Assembly: GCA_016744555.1 (NCBI GenBank)
Contig: JADGED010000060.1
Coordinates: 1-12,480 of the forward strand
Direction: 5' to 3'
Source of the DNA: Desulfuromonadaceae bacterium
GTDB lineage: Bacteria > Desulfobacterota > Desulfuromonadia > Desulfuromonadales > Geopsychrobacteraceae
Length of the DNA stretch: 12,480 bases
Part shown: positions 1 to 6,337 of the stretch, piece after piece
Layout of the letters: each line of letters opens with the position of its first letter
Position numbering within the stretch: position 1 is the stretch's first letter
The notes under the pieces: generated by a model
Told to the model about the DNA's origin: nothing
The model's input: only the letters and a program-made list of their open reading frames with translations
Databases searched by the model: none
Position numbers and translations under genes: made by a program

Positions 1-2
1 AT

Positions 3-596
3 GCCAAAAGCAAAGGGGTTATCGTTGCCGACTTTACCGGCTATGGTAGCTACGGTTGGGCAACCAAAGATCCAGTTACAACTGTTGCCCAAGCACGGGA
101 ACAACTATTCCGTATTGCTCAGGCTCCAGTTAATGTCGATCTCTACAAAGCTTGGGACATCCAGTTTACCGTTATGCCTTGGCCAGACGTACCACAAGCA
201 CTACAAACTGGTGTAATAAGTGGACTTGACCATACCCCAATCGTGTGTAACATAACTAAAAAGTTCAACGTAGCTAAAAGTTACACCCAAATTGATTATG
301 CACAGGGTCTATATATCCATTTAATCAATAAAAAATGGTTTGATAAGCTCCCAACCGACCTGCAACAAATATTAAGTGCTGCAATTAAGGAAGAGAGTGC
401 TAAAGTTCGTGCCTTGACCGAACAACAGCAGATCGATCAAATTGCTGACGCCAAAGCTCACGGTGTGGTATTCAATACCCTATCCGCAAGCGAAACAGCT
501 AAGTTGGTTAAGCTGGCGGAACCGGTAGTAGAAAAGTGGGGCGAAAAAATAGGTACCGATTATCTCCATCAAGTTCAAAGCGCCCTCAAAAAATAG
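3..596 (+). CDS. TRAP transporter solute-binding protein, DctP family (5' partial)
   Basis: The reading frame is open from the window edge to TAG 594-596, giving 197 visible residues; the N-terminus, including any signal peptide, is missing. DctP-family proteins capture organic acids or similar solutes in the periplasm for a DctQM membrane permease. The family block is clear: an arginine in LFRIAQAP (visible residues 35-42), at the place where family members have the carboxylate-binding Arg, then PVNVDLYKAW, MPWPDVPQALQTGVISG (58-74) and later YIHLINKKWFDKLP (104-117). The C-terminus is the usual helical region rich in charged residues. An internal ATG at 174 is in frame, but the family homology begins well before it, so it is not the start. 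No dctQ or dctM follows, so the permease genes must lie upstream or elsewhere. The substrate cannot be told from this part. Confidence 0.9.
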   Translation, partial: AKSKGVIVADFTGYGSYGWATKDPVTTVAQAREQLFRIAQAPVNVDLYKAWDIQFTVMPWPDVPQALQTGVISGLDHTPIVCNITKKFNVAKSYTQIDYAQGLYIHLINKKWFDKLPTDLQQILSAAIKEESAKVRALTEQQQIDQIADAKAHGVVFNTLSASETAKLVKLAEPVVEKWGEKIGTDYLHQVQSALKK

Positions 597-602
597 CCCT
601 TA

Positions 603-639
603 TGTTCCTCTGGGTGTACAAGTTGCGCCCAGAGGAACA
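603..639 (+). terminator. Strong hairpin after the TRAP gene, no U-tract
   Basis: A perfect 12-bp stem (TGTTCCTCTGGG at 603-614 with CCCAGAGGAACA at 628-639) closes a loop of about 13 nt and starts 6 nt after the TAG of the TRAP gene. It is probably a transcript end or a 3'-stabilising hairpin. The run of T expected on the plus strand is absent (GTAAATGG follows), so intrinsic termination is uncertain. It ends only 24 nt before the trmO ATG. Confidence 0.5.
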
Positions 640-663
640 AGTAAATGGTCAATCTAATCGACA

Positions 664-1383
664 ATGAATTATCCTCTTGAGCCAATCGCCATAATCCAAT
701 CCCCGTTAAAAGAAAAATTTGCTACCCCGCGCCAACCAGGGTTAGCACCATCAATAATAGCTAGCATTAATTTTCTCCCCGGCTTTGCGACCCCAGAAGC
801 AGTCCGCGAATTAGACGGCTTCAGTCACCTCTGGTTGATTTTTTTGTTCCACCAAAACTGGGGAAAGAGCTGGAAACCAACAGTTCGTCCACCGCGCCTT
901 GGCGGCAATAAGCGAATTGGCGTTTATGCGTCACGCTCACCTTTTAGACCCAACCCAATTGGCCTTTCAGCGGTTAAATTGTTGGACATTGAACATACCG
1001 GGGAAACAGTCTCACTGCACGTTGCCGGGGCAGACCTCATAGATGCAACCCCAATTTTCGACATTAAACCCTATATCCCCTATAGCGATAGCCACCCCGA
1101 AGCAACCGGTGGTTTTGCTGAGAATCAACCTGAAGCTATACTGCAAGTAGAATTTTCTCAACTCGCCGCCAAGCAATTAAAGCAATATAAAAATCAAACA
1201 CCAAACCTAGAAACTATGCTACGAGAAACTCTCAGTCTTGATCCACGCCCAGCCTACCAACATAATCAAGAAATCTCGAAGGAGTATGGCGTATTATTTG
1301 ACCGTTATGATGTGAGATGGAAGGTGATAAATAGTCTACTTATGGTTATTAACATTTCAGATCAAATAATGCCGCAAAGCTAA
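664..1383 (+). CDS. trmO: tRNA (t6A37) N6-methyltransferase TrmO (TsaA/YaeB family)
   Basis: TrmO uses S-adenosylmethionine to methylate N6-threonylcarbamoyladenosine at position 37 of certain tRNAs, refining ACY-codon decoding in the cytoplasm. The 239-aa product matches the E. coli protein (about 235 aa) across its length. Visible family blocks are FATPRQPGLAP (residues 19-29), DGFSHLWLIFLFH (51-63), RPPRLGGN (75-82) followed by RIGVYASRSPFRPNPIGLS (84-102), GADLIDATPIFDIKPYIPYSDS (122-143) and the C-terminal-domain signature DPRPAY (193-198). The ATG at 664 begins directly with the usual family N-terminus. No clear Shine-Dalgarno sequence precedes it, and a strong hairpin ends 24 nt upstream, so its promoter must be in or before that hairpin, or it depends on read-through. 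The last 20 residues are not recognisably conserved. Confidence 0.95.
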   Translation: MNYPLEPIAIIQSPLKEKFATPRQPGLAPSIIASINFLPGFATPEAVRELDGFSHLWLIFLFHQNWGKSWKPTVRPPRLGGNKRIGVYASRSPFRPNPIGLSAVKLLDIEHTGETVSLHVAGADLIDATPIFDIKPYIPYSDSHPEATGGFAENQPEAILQVEFSQLAAKQLKQYKNQTPNLETMLRETLSLDPRPAYQHNQEISKEYGVLFDRYDVRWKVINSLLMVINISDQIMPQS

Positions 1384-1613
1384 AAATATAGCCAACGGAA
1401 TAGAAAAAAAAACTGTTAAGCCCATAAATCTTGATAAAAAAAATACTACCTGTACCACAATAGGTAGTACTCATTTATAAAACCACCACATATTATGCGA
1501 TTTTACAATTATCATTAAAAATATACGTTGTCTTTAAATTATGACTGTGATAGAAGCGATGAATATCGTGTCTCGGTTACCCTCGTACTATGTAAAATAT
1601 AAGGAGCAAGAAA
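1384..1613 (+). promoter_or_regulatory. Intergenic region / probable promoter and long leader of the cold-shock gene
   Basis: These 230 AT-rich bases contain no gene. Cold-shock genes often have long structured 5' leaders, and the space allows one. Weak sigma70-like candidates are TATTAT at 1491-1496, and TTGTCT (1528-1533) spaced 17 nt from TAGAAG (1551-1556), each only a partial match. A good Shine-Dalgarno, AAGGAG at 1601-1606, lies 7 nt before the csp ATG. The minus-oriented terminator at 1436-1469 also lies here. Confidence 0.35.
1436..1469 (-). terminator. Intrinsic terminator in minus-strand orientation
   Basis: An 8-bp stem (TACTACCT 1444-1451 with AGGTAGTA 1462-1469, 10-nt loop) is flanked by eight A at 1436-1443. 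Read on the minus strand this is a stem followed by T8, a typical intrinsic terminator. Read on the plus strand it follows trmO by 60 nt but has only a poor T-run (TCATTTAT). It may serve trmO weakly, or end a minus-strand transcript that has no gene here. Confidence 0.5.
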
Positions 1614-1814
1614 ATGGCTGAAGGAACAGTAAAATGGTTTAACGATTCAAAAGGTTTTGGTTTTATTGAGCAGGACAACGGTCCAGACGTATTTGTACAC
1701 TTTTCAGCAATCCAGTCCGAGGGTTTCAAATCTCTCGCTGAGGGAGATCGGGTTACTTTTGACGTAATCCAAGGGGACAAAGGTCCTCAATCTGCAAACG
1801 TAATGAAGGCTTAA
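1614..1814 (+). CDS. Cold-shock domain protein (CspA family)
   Basis: This is a 66-aa single cold-shock domain, the usual size. CspA-type proteins are small OB-fold, single-stranded nucleic-acid-binding proteins that melt RNA structure and act as RNA chaperones or antiterminators. Both RNA-binding motifs are intact: RNP1 as KGFGFI (residues 13-18) and RNP2 as VFVHF (26-30). The N-terminal GTVKWFN and the later GPQSANV are also typical. The start ATG is supported by AAGGAG 7 nt upstream. The gene is probably monocistronic: a long non-coding region precedes it and a strong terminator hairpin follows 51 nt after the stop. Which Csp paralogue it is, and whether it is cold-inducible or constitutive, cannot be decided from sequence. 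Confidence 0.95.
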   Translation: MAEGTVKWFNDSKGFGFIEQDNGPDVFVHFSAIQSEGFKSLAEGDRVTFDVIQGDKGPQSANVMKA

Positions 1815-1865
1815 ATTAAATCGTCTAATTTATACGGTTTAAACTAGAAGTTTTGAGGGTATACC

Positions 1866-1904
1866 AAAAGAGCTCCACAACATAAGTTGTGGAGCTCTTT
1901 TTTT
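1866..1904 (+). terminator. Bidirectional intrinsic terminator between convergent genes
   Basis: A perfect 16-bp stem (1866-1881 with 1886-1901) closes an ATAA tetraloop. The stem starts with AAAA and ends with TTTT, and on the plus strand the T-run extends through 1904, so it ends the csp transcript. On the minus strand it has four T and lies 22 nt past the stop of the kinase-like gene, so it can work in both directions. Confidence 0.9.
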
Positions 1905-1926
1905 GCATATAATCACAGCGCTGCCA

Positions 1927-3681
1927 TTAATTGGTAGCAGTAACTTTTCCTAACGACCTCTCAGTTAATATTTTCCATCCACCAGTTTCATTGACTAAAT
2001 TAATCGATTTATTAATCTGGTCACTGTAACCCTGCGATTGGTAACTTTGTTTAAATTTCACCTGTACGCGGTTTTTTTCCACCAAACCTATTTTGGCTCC
2101 ACTTACCCCTACATTAATACCCCCAGTTCGCTGCAAGCGCAATTTTCGCCTTTCAAGCCACTGTTGATAGCTAATATCACCTTCAGGAATATAGCTAGCG
2201 CTGTAATATGACAAATAGGTGGGCAAATCTTGTTGAGACCAAGCATCTGCCCAGTTCCTGATTGTACTAAAGATAACAGTACGATCATAAACCGATAAAT
2301 CCGCAACCGACGGGATAATTTTCTTTTCTTTCACAGCTATTGATACATTTGGAGAAACATTAAACTCTGACCCAGCAGCAACCCAAGATGAGCTACTTTC
2401 GACCACAATTGGGATCGATTGTGATTTAACTTCGGTAATTACAGAATCTTTCACAACAACAGTATCAACCTCTTCTACTTTAGCAACACTACTTATAACT
2501 GTTGGGGGTAATTCTTCTATCGTTACCGCATCTTTTGGCTCCACATTAACCGCAACAACACTATCATCACTTGTAGTATCTGTTGCTTCTACTATGACCA
2601 GTGACGGTTGTACATCTTTTCGTAACACCGTATACCAATAACCTGCTGACAAAATTGCTCCTAGAGCAAACCCAACCACCACCAATCCAACTACATTTTT
2701 GCGGCTTTTAATTTGATTTAGCTGCGGTGCCTCAAGTTGTAATGTAGTTACGTGCTCTAATTCTAACCTCGTTTTTCGTAAACAACTTTCTAACTTATTA
2801 TGATCAATCAAAGCTTCATCTAGCAATGCTTTGTAACGGTTTTTTTCGGAGATCAATTCCCTTAATTGGGGTAAAACCAATTCTCTTTCATGAAGATAAA
2901 TCTCAGTATCGTCTAATTCTTGTAGCTTATTTTGCTGTACCATTGGCCGAGTTTCTACCGGTTCTGCAACTAACAGAGATTCAAGTTCTGGTAATAATTC
3001 AGCAATCGAGCGGTAACTTTTTTCATTTTCAGGTAGTAAACGTGCGGTTATTTCCTGCAGCCGACCATTTACAATTCCAGCCAATATTTCTTCTTCCAAC
3101 CCATCGATATCTTTGCTTAGTGGTTGCAAAAGTTGCCGCTGAATTAATCCTAGATCGGTCAAGATGCTAACTTCTGACAACTCAGACGACACATTTTGCA
3201 AGAAACACTCTAGGTAGTATTGCACCCCAAAGTCGGCAATTATTACCTGACCATCTTCACCAACAAACAAATCATCTATACTTAAACGACCGTGTACTAC
3301 CCCGGCTGCCAGAGCATATTCGCAAGCACAAGCAATATCGCGGACCCATGCCATGATTTCGTTATCGGTGGGGTTTTCGATGGTCTGATCATATAATGGT
3401 AGCTGGTGTTGGTAACTGGTGGTGTAATAAAAAAAGTTTTCGGCAAACCCAGAATCAAAGATAGGGGCAATGGAGGGGTGCTCTAAAAGAATAAGTTGCT
3501 CCAGCCCAGCTTCAAACTCTTCACGTTGCTGCTTATTATGATAAAATTCGAGCGGAAAAAGCTTTATTAGAAGGGTTCGGCTAAAAAAAGGGTCCTTGGT
3601 GAGACAACAAGTATGGGTGTCGGTTTCACTGATAACTTCTGTTATTGTATAGACACTGAACTGCTTACCCGCTTCAAGCAT
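1927..3681 (-). CDS. Membrane-spanning Ser/Thr kinase-like protein, probable pseudokinase, with periplasmic NTF2-like (Cds6-type) domain
   Basis: The product has 584 aa. Residues 8-240 resemble a bacterial Ser/Thr kinase: the beta-3 lysine (LLIK, K40), HPSI (68-71), DFG (150-152) and a C-lobe SEVSILTDLG (169-178) like the usual SDIYSLG. The glycine-rich loop is absent (VISETDTHT, 16-24). The HRDLKPxN loop reads HGRLSIDD (130-137): the catalytic Asp is Arg, Lys is Ser and Asn is Asp. A charged probable coiled coil (about 258-312), one membrane helix (about 329-352) and a Ser/Thr/Val-rich linker follow. Residues about 466-578 (RNWADAWSQQDLPTYLSYYS, then VKFKQSYQS and GGWKILTE) resemble the NTF2/SnoaL-like domain at the C-terminus of Cds6-type L,D-transpeptidases. 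The predicted topology is N-terminus in, C-terminus in the periplasm. A GGAG lies 5 nt before the ATG. Its ligand and partners are unknown; activity by a non-canonical mechanism is not excluded. Confidence 0.85.
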   Translation of the reverse strand: MLEAGKQFSVYTITEVISETDTHTCCLTKDPFFSRTLLIKLFPLEFYHNKQQREEFEAGLEQLILLEHPSIAPIFDSGFAENFFYYTTSYQHQLPLYDQTIENPTDNEIMAWVRDIACACEYALAAGVVHGRLSIDDLFVGEDGQVIIADFGVQYYLECFLQNVSSELSEVSILTDLGLIQRQLLQPLSKDIDGLEEEILAGIVNGRLQEITARLLPENEKSYRSIAELLPELESLLVAEPVETRPMVQQNKLQELDDTEIYLHERELVLPQLRELISEKNRYKALLDEALIDHNKLESCLRKTRLELEHVTTLQLEAPQLNQIKSRKNVVGLVVVGFALGAILSAGYWYTVLRKDVQPSLVIVEATDTTSDDSVVAVNVEPKDAVTIEELPPTVISSVAKVEEVDTVVVKDSVITEVKSQSIPIVVESSSSWVAAGSEFNVSPNVSIAVKEKKIIPSVADLSVYDRTVIFSTIRNWADAWSQQDLPTYLSYYSASYIPEGDISYQQWLERRKLRLQRTGGINVGVSGAKIGLVEKNRVQVKFKQSYQSQGYSDQINKSINLVNETGGWKILTERSLGKVTATN

Positions 3682-3728
3682 TTGGGCTCCTGCAATATTG
3701 AATATAGATTTTATAACGGCTCGCTAGT

Positions 3729-3807
3729 TAATCTACCCCATCCGCATATCCACAAACATTACAACATAGCAATTAAGCTAGTCAAATGCTTACTTGCTAA
3801 TCTACCC
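3729..3807. repeat. 10-bp direct repeat pair TAATCTACCC
   Basis: Exact copies lie at 3729-3738 and 3798-3807, their starts 69 bp apart, both upstream of the kinase-like gene. They could be operator half-sites or chance; the spacing is not a close multiple of the helical repeat. Confidence 0.3.
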
Positions 3808-3825
3808 AATTGTTAGATGGCAGAA

Positions 3826-3875
3826 TTAAACGACAATTGCTTAAACGCACACCAAACGTTCGGGTTTAAAACGTT
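3826..3875 (+). repeat. Four spaced AAACG repeats (possible operator array)
   Basis: AAACG begins at 3828, 3843, 3854 and 3869, giving spacings of 15, 11 and 15 nt. Two copies are preceded by TT (TTAAACG at 3826 and 3841), and the last two are followed by TT (AAACGTT at 3854-3860 and 3869-3875). The symmetric spacing in 46 bp suggests a protein-binding array rather than random AT-rich sequence, but the motif is short. Confidence 0.35.
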
Positions 3876-3940
3876 AACTATTTAGCTCTAAACCAGCAAT
3901 GAGCACACACACTTAACCATTTTAATAGTTTTTTAACAGG

Positions 3941-3949
3941 TTATCCACA
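3941..3949 (+). promoter_or_regulatory. Consensus DnaA box TTATCCACA
   Basis: This is an exact match to the strong bacterial DnaA box. On the minus strand the same nine bases are the last codons of the EEP-fold gene (TGT GGA TAA). An AT-rich stretch lies beside it (3911-3937), and a one-mismatch box is at 3746-3754. The dnaA/dnaN/recF region is probably only about 9 kb away, so it might titrate DnaA or regulate transcription. Confidence 0.4.
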
Positions 3950-4684
3950 GACAGGGTTTGCTTGTTTAGTGGAAACTCTTAGCCGCTTTGGGGTTTTAAG
4001 CGTAACTCTCGTTTCACGGGTTTCAACGGTTAATACTATAGGTAGGTGAGCTGATGCTTCACGAGCTGCTGCTGTCATAATTATACTGCCATCTAAAGCC
4101 CTGATTGGACCACGAAAGTAGGTACGATCTCTCCCCCACAGCGGCAGTTTACTGGGGAAATTAGCACTCCAAACTGGATAAACGGCACGCCGAAGATTGT
4201 CGCGCAGCTTAACTATATCTTTGCCCCACAACGGCAGGCCAAAGTCGCCGCAAACCATGGTTGCACAGGTCAATGATGGGTTGTTTAGAAACTCTTCCCC
4301 CATAAGTAACTGTAGCTGTTTATGGCGCTGTTGTAGGTTCCATGAAAGGGTAAGGTTAAATAGATGAATGCGTTCATTTTCTAGTTCGAGGTCAGCCTGT
4401 AAACAATATCCATCTGCTCCCAGCGGTATTTCTTGCAAATAGTTAAGAGGGAAGCGGGATAAAAATACGCAACCACCTTCTAAACCAGATCCGTAGACAG
4501 ATAAACCAACCCGTTCAGCCAAATGTTCAACGGAACTGAGACCAATAGGCGATCCAATGCGCTGGAGCATAACTAAATCTGGCTGTTGCTCTTTAATTAC
4601 TGCCGCACAGAGATCAGGTGCAACTTCACCAGCGGCATTACGCGCTCCGTTGATGTTATAACTCATTGCCTTAAACTTCGCCAT
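3941..4684 (-). CDS. Degenerate endonuclease/exonuclease/phosphatase (EEP) fold protein
   Basis: The 247-aa product follows the EEP superfamily block order: MSYNING (residues 7-13), PDLVMLQR (35-42), GCVFLSRFPL (71-80), HLFNLTLSW (107-115), VCGDFGLP (144-151), IRALDGSII (194-202) and SAHLPIV (211-217). EEP enzymes are metal-dependent nucleases or phosphatases. Several catalytic positions are altered: LQE (metal-ligand Glu) is LQR, GDFN is GDFG, SDH is SAH, and the His of the NTHL-like block is replaced. Asn10, the Asp of GDF, Asp198 and the His of SAH remain. Catalysis therefore looks lost or strongly changed. No signal peptide is seen, so it is probably cytosolic. I chose ATG 4682-4684 (MAKFKAMSYN); an in-frame GTG at 4693 is possible, and neither has a clear Shine-Dalgarno. 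It lies about 36 nt after the cyclophilin gene, probably in the same transcript. The C-terminal 30 residues are basic. Confidence 0.75.
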   Translation of the reverse strand: MAKFKAMSYNINGARNAAGEVAPDLCAAVIKEQQPDLVMLQRIGSPIGLSSVEHLAERVGLSVYGSGLEGGCVFLSRFPLNYLQEIPLGADGYCLQADLELENERIHLFNLTLSWNLQQRHKQLQLLMGEEFLNNPSLTCATMVCGDFGLPLWGKDIVKLRDNLRRAVYPVWSANFPSKLPLWGRDRTYFRGPIRALDGSIIMTAAAREASAHLPIVLTVETRETRVTLKTPKRLRVSTKQANPVCG

Positions 4685-4720
4685 AATCTGCACCGACCGT
4701 TTTATTTAGCAGCTTACTAC

Positions 4721-5320
4721 TTAAATTCGGCGAACCGATTCTATAACTATCTGCTCTTCTGGGTAACTCTGAAACAAAGAACTTTTAGAAATTGTTTTAA
4801 TTTTTCCTATCTTTTCGACTACATCCATTCCTGCAGTTACTTTACCAAATACTGCGTAACCATAGGCCCCAGGAGAGGTCCCCCAATGGTCAAGATTATT
4901 ATTATCCACTAGATTAATAAAAAACTGACCCGTTGCGCTATCTACTACGCCAGTACGGGCCATAGAGATTGTGCCATAACTATTTTTCAAACCGTTACTA
5001 GCTTCATTTTTTATAGAAGGGTGGGTAGCCTTATGCTGTAACTGCTGATCGAAACCACCCCCCTGAATCATAAACTTTTCGATTACCCGATGAAAAATTG
5101 TCCCATCATAAAACTTTTCATCCACATAAGAGAGAAAGTTTTCAACTGTAATAGGTGCCATAGCTCTATTTAGCTCAAGCTGAATAACCCCCTTATTCGT
5201 TTGCATTTCGACCATAACAATATCTGGCGCTGGTGCTGATGGAGCAACGGTTTCTACTACTGTTCTATTACATGCCGATGTGCTTAATAAAAGCATTAAC
5301 CCCACTAATAAATATTTCAT
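4721..5320 (-). CDS. Cyclophilin-type peptidylprolyl isomerase, probable lipoprotein
   Basis: Cyclophilins catalyse cis-trans isomerisation of prolyl bonds during protein folding. The 199-aa product opens with a hydrophobic signal and Cys17 (MKYLLVGLMLLLSTSAC). The lipobox is imperfect (Thr at -3), but a Cys at the expected place suggests an envelope lipoprotein. The catalytic domain follows: FHRVIEKFMIQGGG with the active-site Arg, KNEASNGLKN, ISMART, GQFFINLVDNNNLD, and GYAVFGKV with Tyr where human CypA has His, as in E. coli PpiA/PpiB. I chose the ATG at 5320: AGGTGA at 5326-5331 is 5 nt upstream. An in-frame GTG at 5329 touches the gpsA stop and would add MKK but has no ribosome site of its own. 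The Shine-Dalgarno overlaps the gpsA stop codon, so translation is probably coupled to gpsA. Confidence 0.92.
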   Translation of the reverse strand: MKYLLVGLMLLLSTSACNRTVVETVAPSAPAPDIVMVEMQTNKGVIQLELNRAMAPITVENFLSYVDEKFYDGTIFHRVIEKFMIQGGGFDQQLQHKATHPSIKNEASNGLKNSYGTISMARTGVVDSATGQFFINLVDNNNLDHWGTSPGAYGYAVFGKVTAGMDVVEKIGKIKTISKSSLFQSYPEEQIVIESVRRI

Positions 5321-5325
5321 TTTCT

Positions 5326-5331
5326 TCACCT
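5326..5331 (-). promoter_or_regulatory. Ribosome binding site deciding the cyclophilin start
   Basis: AGGTGA on the minus strand lies 5 nt before ATG 5318-5320 and overlaps the gpsA TAG (5330-5332). It supports the ATG over the GTG at 5327-5329, which lies inside the site. Confidence 0.6.
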
Positions 5332-6337
5332 ATAATATTTCACTGGTCAAATTGCGCGACATTAAATCTACTACAGCTTGGCGTGGATCTTTTTGATGAT
5401 ACAAAACTTGATACATCTGCTCGATAATTGGAACTTCTACTTCTAGCCTGGTAGCTAATTGATATGCTGACAAGGTAGTTTTTACCCCCTCGGCTACCAT
5501 TTGCATACCCGACATAATTTCTTCCAAGGTACGCCCCTTGCCAAGCTCCATACCAACACTACGATTACGTGACAAGTCACCAGTACAGGTCAAAACAAGA
5601 TCACCCATACCTGCTAGACCAGCAAATGTTTCCGTTGCTGCACCAAGCTTTACCCCTAAACGGGTCATCTCAGCTAAGCCACGAGTAATCAAAGCGGCCC
5701 TGGTATTGTGACCAAAACCGAGACCATCGGCAACTCCAGCAGCTAGTGCAATAACATTTTTCATTGCCCCACCAAGTTCAACTCCGATAATATCGTTATG
5801 GCGATAAACCCGAAATTTTTCGGTACTAAATATTTCTTGGATTGCAGCAGCAACACTACCATTAGGTGCTGCTGCGACAACTGCAGTTGGCATACCGGAA
5901 CTAACCTCTTTGGCAAAAGAGGGGCCAGAGAGGAAACCAAGCTGAGGATGCATATTTTTCGGCAAAACCTCTTCAAAAACCTGTGACAATAGCATCAAGC
6001 TGTCATTTTCAATCCCCTTGGAAGCTGATACTATTATTGTTGCCGGAGCAATATTGGGTAACGATTGACGTAACACCTGACGGGTAACTTGTGACGGCGT
6101 TACATAGAGAAGTAACTCTTTAGTAGCGACTGCGTGGCTTAACTCACTGGTAACTTGTAGGTTCGCAGATAATTTGAAGTCGGGTAAATATACGTCATTA
6201 ACCCTACCTTGCTCCATTCGTTCGGCCAAGTCTGCTTCATAGCACCACAAAGTTACCTTATGCCCTTGTTCGGCAAGTAAATTTGCTAATGTGGTCCCCC
6301 AACTGCCAGCTCCTATTACGCCAATAGTTCTATCCAT
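5330..6337 (-). CDS. gpsA: NAD(P)-dependent sn-glycerol-3-phosphate dehydrogenase
   Basis: GpsA reduces dihydroxyacetone phosphate to sn-glycerol 3-phosphate, the backbone for membrane phospholipid synthesis, in the cytoplasm. The 335-aa product is of normal length. The N-terminal Rossmann domain starts with IGVIGAGSWGTTLA (dinucleotide loop GAGSWG, residues 9-14). SASKGI (104-109), LSGPSFAKEV (136-145), ELGGAMKNVIALAAG (187-201) with the catalytic Lys193, GFGHNTRAALITRG (207-220) and LTCTGDLSRNRSVG (249-262) are all intact. The ATG directly follows the TAG of the TPR gene (6338-6340). AGAGG at 6346-6350 lies 8 nt upstream of the ATG, inside the TPR gene, which indicates translational coupling. 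The cyclophilin gene follows with essentially no gap. Confidence 0.97.
   Translation of the reverse strand: MDRTIGVIGAGSWGTTLANLLAEQGHKVTLWCYEADLAERMEQGRVNDVYLPDFKLSANLQVTSELSHAVATKELLLYVTPSQVTRQVLRQSLPNIAPATIIVSASKGIENDSLMLLSQVFEEVLPKNMHPQLGFLSGPSFAKEVSSGMPTAVVAAAPNGSVAAAIQEIFSTEKFRVYRHNDIIGVELGGAMKNVIALAAGVADGLGFGHNTRAALITRGLAEMTRLGVKLGAATETFAGLAGMGDLVLTCTGDLSRNRSVGMELGKGRTLEEIMSGMQMVAEGVKTTLSAYQLATRLEVEVPIIEQMYQVLYHQKDPRQAVVDLMSRNLTSEIL

Larger units (their letters stand above)
3682..3940 (-). promoter_or_regulatory. Repeat-rich intergenic region upstream of the kinase-like gene
   Basis: These roughly 260 nt separate the EEP-fold gene from the kinase-like gene and should carry the latter's promoter. 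I see no convincing -35/-10 pair; TAAAAT and TATATT on the minus strand (about 3700-3715) are possible -10 elements. The region holds four AAACG copies (3828-3873), a 10-bp direct repeat TAATCTACCC (3729-3738 and 3798-3807), a near-consensus DnaA box (ATATCCACA, 3746-3754), and borders a perfect one at 3941. No clear terminator follows the EEP gene. Confidence 0.4.

Noticed and set aside
1..216. Reading frame starting at the first base (ATG) of the window
   Set aside because: The codons read in the third frame give DctP-family sequence across the same bases, so this frame is a shadow of the truncated TRAP gene.
1812..1832. AT-only inverted repeat (TAAATTA / TAATTTA) after csp
   Set aside because: Seven A-T pairs make too weak a stem, and a far stronger terminator follows at 1866-1904.
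2826..3170. 114-codon plus-strand frame opposite the kinase-like gene
   Set aside because: It is antisense to the kinase-like coding sequence, has no recognisable motif, and has no convincing ribosome site.
3682..3950. This intergenic region as the chromosomal origin oriC
   Set aside because: Only one perfect and one near-consensus DnaA box were found, without the dense cluster typical of origins; dnaA itself probably lies beyond the recF edge.
5327..5329. GTG as the start of the cyclophilin gene
   Set aside because: It lies inside the AGGTGA ribosome site, which is well spaced for the ATG at 5318-5320.
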